DNA of 64,000 nt from Paraburkholderia unamae. Its GTDB lineage: Bacteria; Pseudomonadota; Gammaproteobacteria; Burkholderiales; Burkholderiaceae. The notes under the pieces were generated by a model. It was given only the letters and a program-made list of their open reading frames with translations, searched no databases and was not told the DNA's origin. Each line of letters starts with the position of its first letter. Within the stretch, counting starts at the first letter, position 1. The DNA lies in the NCBI RefSeq assembly GCF_003268775.1, contig NZ_QLSU01000039.1, positions 22,792-86,791 of the forward strand, in the 5' to 3' direction. Shown here piece by piece: positions 61,512 to 64,000 of the stretch. The translations under genes were made by a program, and so were the position numbers.

Positions 61512-61535
61512 GTGCGTTAGTGCGTTAGTGCGTCA
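61512..61535. repeat. 8-bp tandem repeat at the mhpC stop
   Basis: GTGCGTTA, GTGCGTTA, GTGCGTCA on the plus strand, running over the mhpC stop codon (61525-61527). The unit is not a multiple of three, so copies change the frame beyond the stop. Confidence 0.75.
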
Positions 61536-62394
61536 GGAAATCGATGACCATGCGGTTGAACGCTTCCGCATGCTCCCATTGCGCCCAGTGGCCGCAACGG
61601 TTGAACACGTGCAGTTGCGCGTTCTGCATGCCTGCCAGCAGGCGCAGGCCGGTATCCATCGGCACGAAGCGGTCGTCGCGGCCCCAGATCACGAGCGTGG
61701 GCGCGGCGATCTCGCCAAGGCGCGGACCGTAGTCGCTGAACTGCTTCGGGAACGCCGCGAGGCTCTTCACGAAGTTTTCCAGGTGGTCGCGGCGCGCGAG
61801 CATGTTTTCAAGGCGCGTTTGCATCAGCTCGTCAGTGAGAGCGCTCGCGTCGTACACGAACACGTTCATCATGCGCTTGAGGTTTTCAATCGTCGGATCG
61901 CGATAGAGACCTTGCAGCAGCTTGATGCCTTCGGTGGGCATCGGCATGAAGCTGCTCGGGCCGCCGGTGCCGCCGCCCATCAGCACGAGCTTGCCCACGC
62001 GTTGCGGGTTCGCGAGCGCGAACGCCACGGCGCTGTGGCCGCCCATCGAGTTGCCGAGAATATGCACGCGCTCGATGCCGATTGCGTCGAGCAAGCCCTT
62101 GAGCACCCGGCCGTTCAGGTCGGAGCGCGAGCTCGTGCAGACGACCGGATCGCTCTTGCTCCAGCCGGGGCAGTCCATCAGGATCACGCGGTAACCGGCC
62201 GCGACGAGCGGCTCGACGTTGCGGTTGAAGTTGGCCCAACCGCTCGCGCCCGGACCCGAGCCGTGCAGCATCACGACGGTTTCGGCGCCTGCGCCCGCGT
62301 CGTTGTAGTGAATCTGGAACTCGACTTCGCCGTCCTTCACGCGCGCGAACTTGCTCGTCGAAGCTTCCGTGATTGCCTGTGCCGTACCAGTCAT
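61525..62394 (-). CDS. mhpC: 2-hydroxy-6-oxonona-2,4-dienedioate hydrolase MhpC
   Basis: The 289-residue alpha/beta hydrolase starts at the ATG at 62394 (AGGGATGG upstream). It is close to E. coli MhpC throughout: VMLHGSGPGASGWANFNRN, VILMDCPGWSKSD, the nucleophile elbow GNSMGGHSAVAF, MGGGTGG, MPTEGIKLLQGLYRDPTIEN, RRDHLENFVKSL and GHWAQWEHAEAFN with the catalytic His. It cleaves the meta-cleavage product of 3-(2,3-dihydroxyphenyl)propionate to 2-hydroxypenta-2,4-dienoate and succinate. It is the last gene of the mhp operon, 62 bases after mhpT. Confidence 0.95.
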   Translation of the reverse strand: MTGTAQAITEASTSKFARVKDGEVEFQIHYNDAGAGAETVVMLHGSGPGASGWANFNRNVEPLVAAGYRVILMDCPGWSKSDPVVCTSSRSDLNGRVLKGLLDAIGIERVHILGNSMGGHSAVAFALANPQRVGKLVLMGGGTGGPSSFMPMPTEGIKLLQGLYRDPTIENLKRMMNVFVYDASALTDELMQTRLENMLARRDHLENFVKSLAAFPKQFSDYGPRLGEIAAPTLVIWGRDDRFVPMDTGLRLLAGMQNAQLHVFNRCGHWAQWEHAEAFNRMVIDFLTH

Positions 62395-62456
62395 GATGAC
62401 CATCCCTTAAAACGAATTAAATGCCGGAGAAGGCCTGCGCCTTCTCCCCGTCAATA

Positions 62457-63704
62457 TCATGCGCCCTGCGCGCCGAGCGAGCCGCGCTGCCTGAACGCGC
62501 CCACTACGCTGAGCGCGGCGAGCGCCGCGATCACAACGAGCGGAATGCTCGCGCCTACCAGCATCGAGGGGCTCTGGCCGAGCGCGAAAAGCTGACCCGC
62601 CACGAGCGGCCCGAGAATCGAGCCGAGACGCCCCACGGCCACCGCCGCGCCCACCCCCGTGCCGCGCACTTCCGTGGGGTACGCATGGCCCGCGAGTGCG
62701 TAGAGCACCGACTGGCCGCCCACAATGAAGAAGCCGCACAGCAGGCCGCCCACCGCCGTGGAGTTCGCGCCGCTCGCGCTCGCGAGCACGGCGAGCGCCG
62801 CCACGATGCCCACATACATGCCGATCACCGTGCCGCGACGGCCGAAGCGATCCATGATCGCGGCAATCGCGATAGCGCCCACACCGCCGCCGATGTTGAA
62901 CATCATCAGCACGAAGTTGGACTGCACGCGCGAGAGACCGCGCGCGAGCACCATCGAAGGCAGCCAGTTCATCAGGAAGTACAGCACGACCAGCGTGCCG
63001 AGATAGCTGATCCACAGCGCAAAGGTCGTGCGTGCGCGGCCATGATGCCAAAGCGCTTCGGCCACGCCCGGCGTGCCGGCCTTCGCGACCTTCGATGCCC
63101 GCGCCGCCACGAACTGCTGCGACTCGCGCAGGAACAGGCCGAGCAGCGGCACCATCACGATCGGCCCGAGACCGCCCACATAAAACACATGACGCCAGCT
63201 GGCGTCGCCCGTGCCGAGCATGCCGATCACGGCCGCGACGGCCGCGCCGAACGGCATGCCGCAGTACATCGCGCCCACCGCCGTGCTGCGCTGCTGCGCA
63301 CCCGCGGCCTCCGAGCACAGCGCGATCAGGTTCGGCATGGCGGCACCGAGACCGAGGCCCGTGAGCAGACGCGCGACCAGCAGGCTTTCGAAGTTCCACA
63401 CCATCGTCGTGGCGAGCGAGAAAAGCCCGAACAGCGCAACCGACCACATGAGCACGCGCTTGCGTCCAAAGCGGTCGGCAAGCCGCCCGCCCAGTGCCGC
63501 GCCCGGCAACAGGCCGATGGCGCCCGCGCTGAACGCCCAGCCCATTTGCTGCACGGCGAGGTGAAACTCCTTCGCCATGCGCGGACCGGCCACACCCGCC
63601 GATTGCAGGTCCAACCCTTCGAGCAGCGCAATCGCCAGACACAGGGCGATCGTTGCCTTGCCGCTCGTTGCACTGCCTCCAGCACTACTGTTTCGCGACG
63701 TCAT
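62457..63704 (-). CDS. mhpT: 3-(3-hydroxyphenyl)propionate MFS transporter MhpT
   Basis: The 415-residue, 12-span transporter of the aromatic acid:H+ symporter group starts at MTSRNSSAGG (63704; GGAG seven bases upstream). It follows E. coli MhpT closely: LLEGLDLQSAGVAGPRMAKEF, AGAIGLLPGAALGGRLADRFGRKR, FGLFSLATTMVWNFESLLVARL, LGAAMPNLIALCSEAAG and GGQSVLYALAGHAYPTEVRGTGVGAAVAVGRLG. It carries hydroxyphenylpropionate into the cell. It lies between mhpE and mhpC, 95 bases after the former. Confidence 0.92.
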   Translation of the reverse strand: MTSRNSSAGGSATSGKATIALCLAIALLEGLDLQSAGVAGPRMAKEFHLAVQQMGWAFSAGAIGLLPGAALGGRLADRFGRKRVLMWSVALFGLFSLATTMVWNFESLLVARLLTGLGLGAAMPNLIALCSEAAGAQQRSTAVGAMYCGMPFGAAVAAVIGMLGTGDASWRHVFYVGGLGPIVMVPLLGLFLRESQQFVAARASKVAKAGTPGVAEALWHHGRARTTFALWISYLGTLVVLYFLMNWLPSMVLARGLSRVQSNFVLMMFNIGGGVGAIAIAAIMDRFGRRGTVIGMYVGIVAALAVLASASGANSTAVGGLLCGFFIVGGQSVLYALAGHAYPTEVRGTGVGAAVAVGRLGSILGPLVAGQLFALGQSPSMLVGASIPLVVIAALAALSVVGAFRQRGSLGAQGA

Positions 63705-63799
63705 AAAAGTCTCCATAGGTATGTATGCGAGCCGCTCTTTCCGGCGGCTATAAGTGGCAACGCCGCGCACCACCCGAAGGCGATGCGCGGCGCGCTTGA

Positions 63800-64000
63800 T
63801 CAGGACTGCAATGCTTCCTGGCGCTTTTTCAGATCGAGCGCCACATCGACGATCATGTCTTCCTGGCCGCCCACCATCCGGCGCTTGCCCAGTTCGACGA
63901 GAATATCCACCGTCTTCAGGTCATACTTCTTCGCGGCCACTTCCGAGTGACGCAGGAAGCTCGAATACACGCCCGCATAACCGAGCGCCAGCGTTTCGCG
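63800..64000 (-). CDS. mhpE: 4-hydroxy-2-oxovalerate aldolase MhpE, C-terminal end
   Basis: Only the last 66 residues are inside the window; the reading frame runs off its right edge. They read RETLALGYAGVYSSFLRHSE, then VAAKKYDLKTVDILVELGKR, then RMVGGQEDMIVDVALDLKKR and a short tail. This matches the C-terminus of class II pyruvate aldolases of the DmpG/MhpE type that split 4-hydroxy-2-oxovalerate to pyruvate and acetaldehyde. Such aldolases channel acetaldehyde to an MhpF partner, not seen here. It is followed by mhpT, and more mhp genes should lie upstream beyond the window. Confidence 0.93.
   Translation of the reverse strand, partial: RETLALGYAGVYSSFLRHSEVAAKKYDLKTVDILVELGKRRMVGGQEDMIVDVALDLKKRQEALQS

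Overview
The window is a 64 kb piece of a high-GC beta-proteobacterial chromosome or megaplasmid, most likely Paraburkholderia or a close Burkholderiaceae relative. This is inferred from the H-NS protein type, the trimeric-porin family, the prfC, PBP1A and DUF748 sequences, a short ribose-type ABC/L-fucose cluster and mhp genes. No rRNA, tRNA, CRISPR array, insertion sequence or prophage was recognised. Most of the DNA looks like ordinary, well-adapted chromosome. One pair of glycosyltransferase-like genes (56.4-58.8 kb) contains a gene of visibly lower G+C.

Layout. 0-6 kb: the C-terminus of a MocR-like aminotransferase, a giant AsmA-like DUF748 envelope protein, and a DUF1254 lipoprotein. 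6-8.7 kb: a copper-exporting ATPase (copA) behind a textbook CueR-type promoter and followed by a strong terminator. 8.8-20.3 kb: two chemoreceptors that each carry a sigma-28-like (FliA) promoter, a periplasmic parvulin, PBP1A, a flavin reductase-like protein, a 51-residue small protein under a doubled palindromic promoter, an Ala-rich membrane protein and an AGE-family sugar epimerase. 20.5-25.1 kb: a PaaI-type thioesterase and a two-partner secretion pair (TpsB, then a short TpsA).

25.2-35.5 kb: a nine-gene minus-strand operon for L-fucose (or a similar 6-deoxy-sugar or L-sugar). It contains a ribose-type ABC importer, an aldo-keto reductase sugar dehydrogenase, a COG3618 lactonase, a split UxaA-type dehydratase, an SDR and an FAH-family hydrolase. 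It is transcribed divergently from an IclR regulator, with a palindromic operator at the predicted start site. The order of activities matches the non-phosphorylative fucose route that ends in pyruvate and lactate, except that the dehydratase is UxaA-type rather than enolase-type.

35.5-46 kb: a TPR/SPINDLY-type O-GlcNAc-transferase-like protein, an unknown protein with an H-NS-like segment, a Pat-like GNAT/acyl-CoA-synthetase fusion with an eroded ATP-grasp part, prfC, an H-NS protein, a LuxR-type regulator and small envelope proteins. 46.5-56.4 kb: a GntP permease, a porin, a TfdB-like aromatic monooxygenase with a divergent LysR regulator, and a YdiJ-type FAD/Fe-S D-2-hydroxyacid dehydrogenase with its own divergent LysR regulator. 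56.4-58.8 kb: the two glycosyltransferase-like genes. 59-61.4 kb: an ACS-family MFS transporter with a well-formed promoter and adjacent palindrome, and an unknown helical protein. 61.5-64 kb: the end of an mhp operon (mhpE 3' end, mhpT, mhpC) for 3-(hydroxyphenyl)propionate catabolism, closed by a good terminator.

No wholly new system is obvious. The items most worth a second look are the L-fucose operon with its UxaA-type dehydratase, the minimal TpsA with an unusual C-terminus, the small-protein promoter built from two AGGGTTTTCCCTAG palindromes, and the eroded Pat-like acyltransferase.
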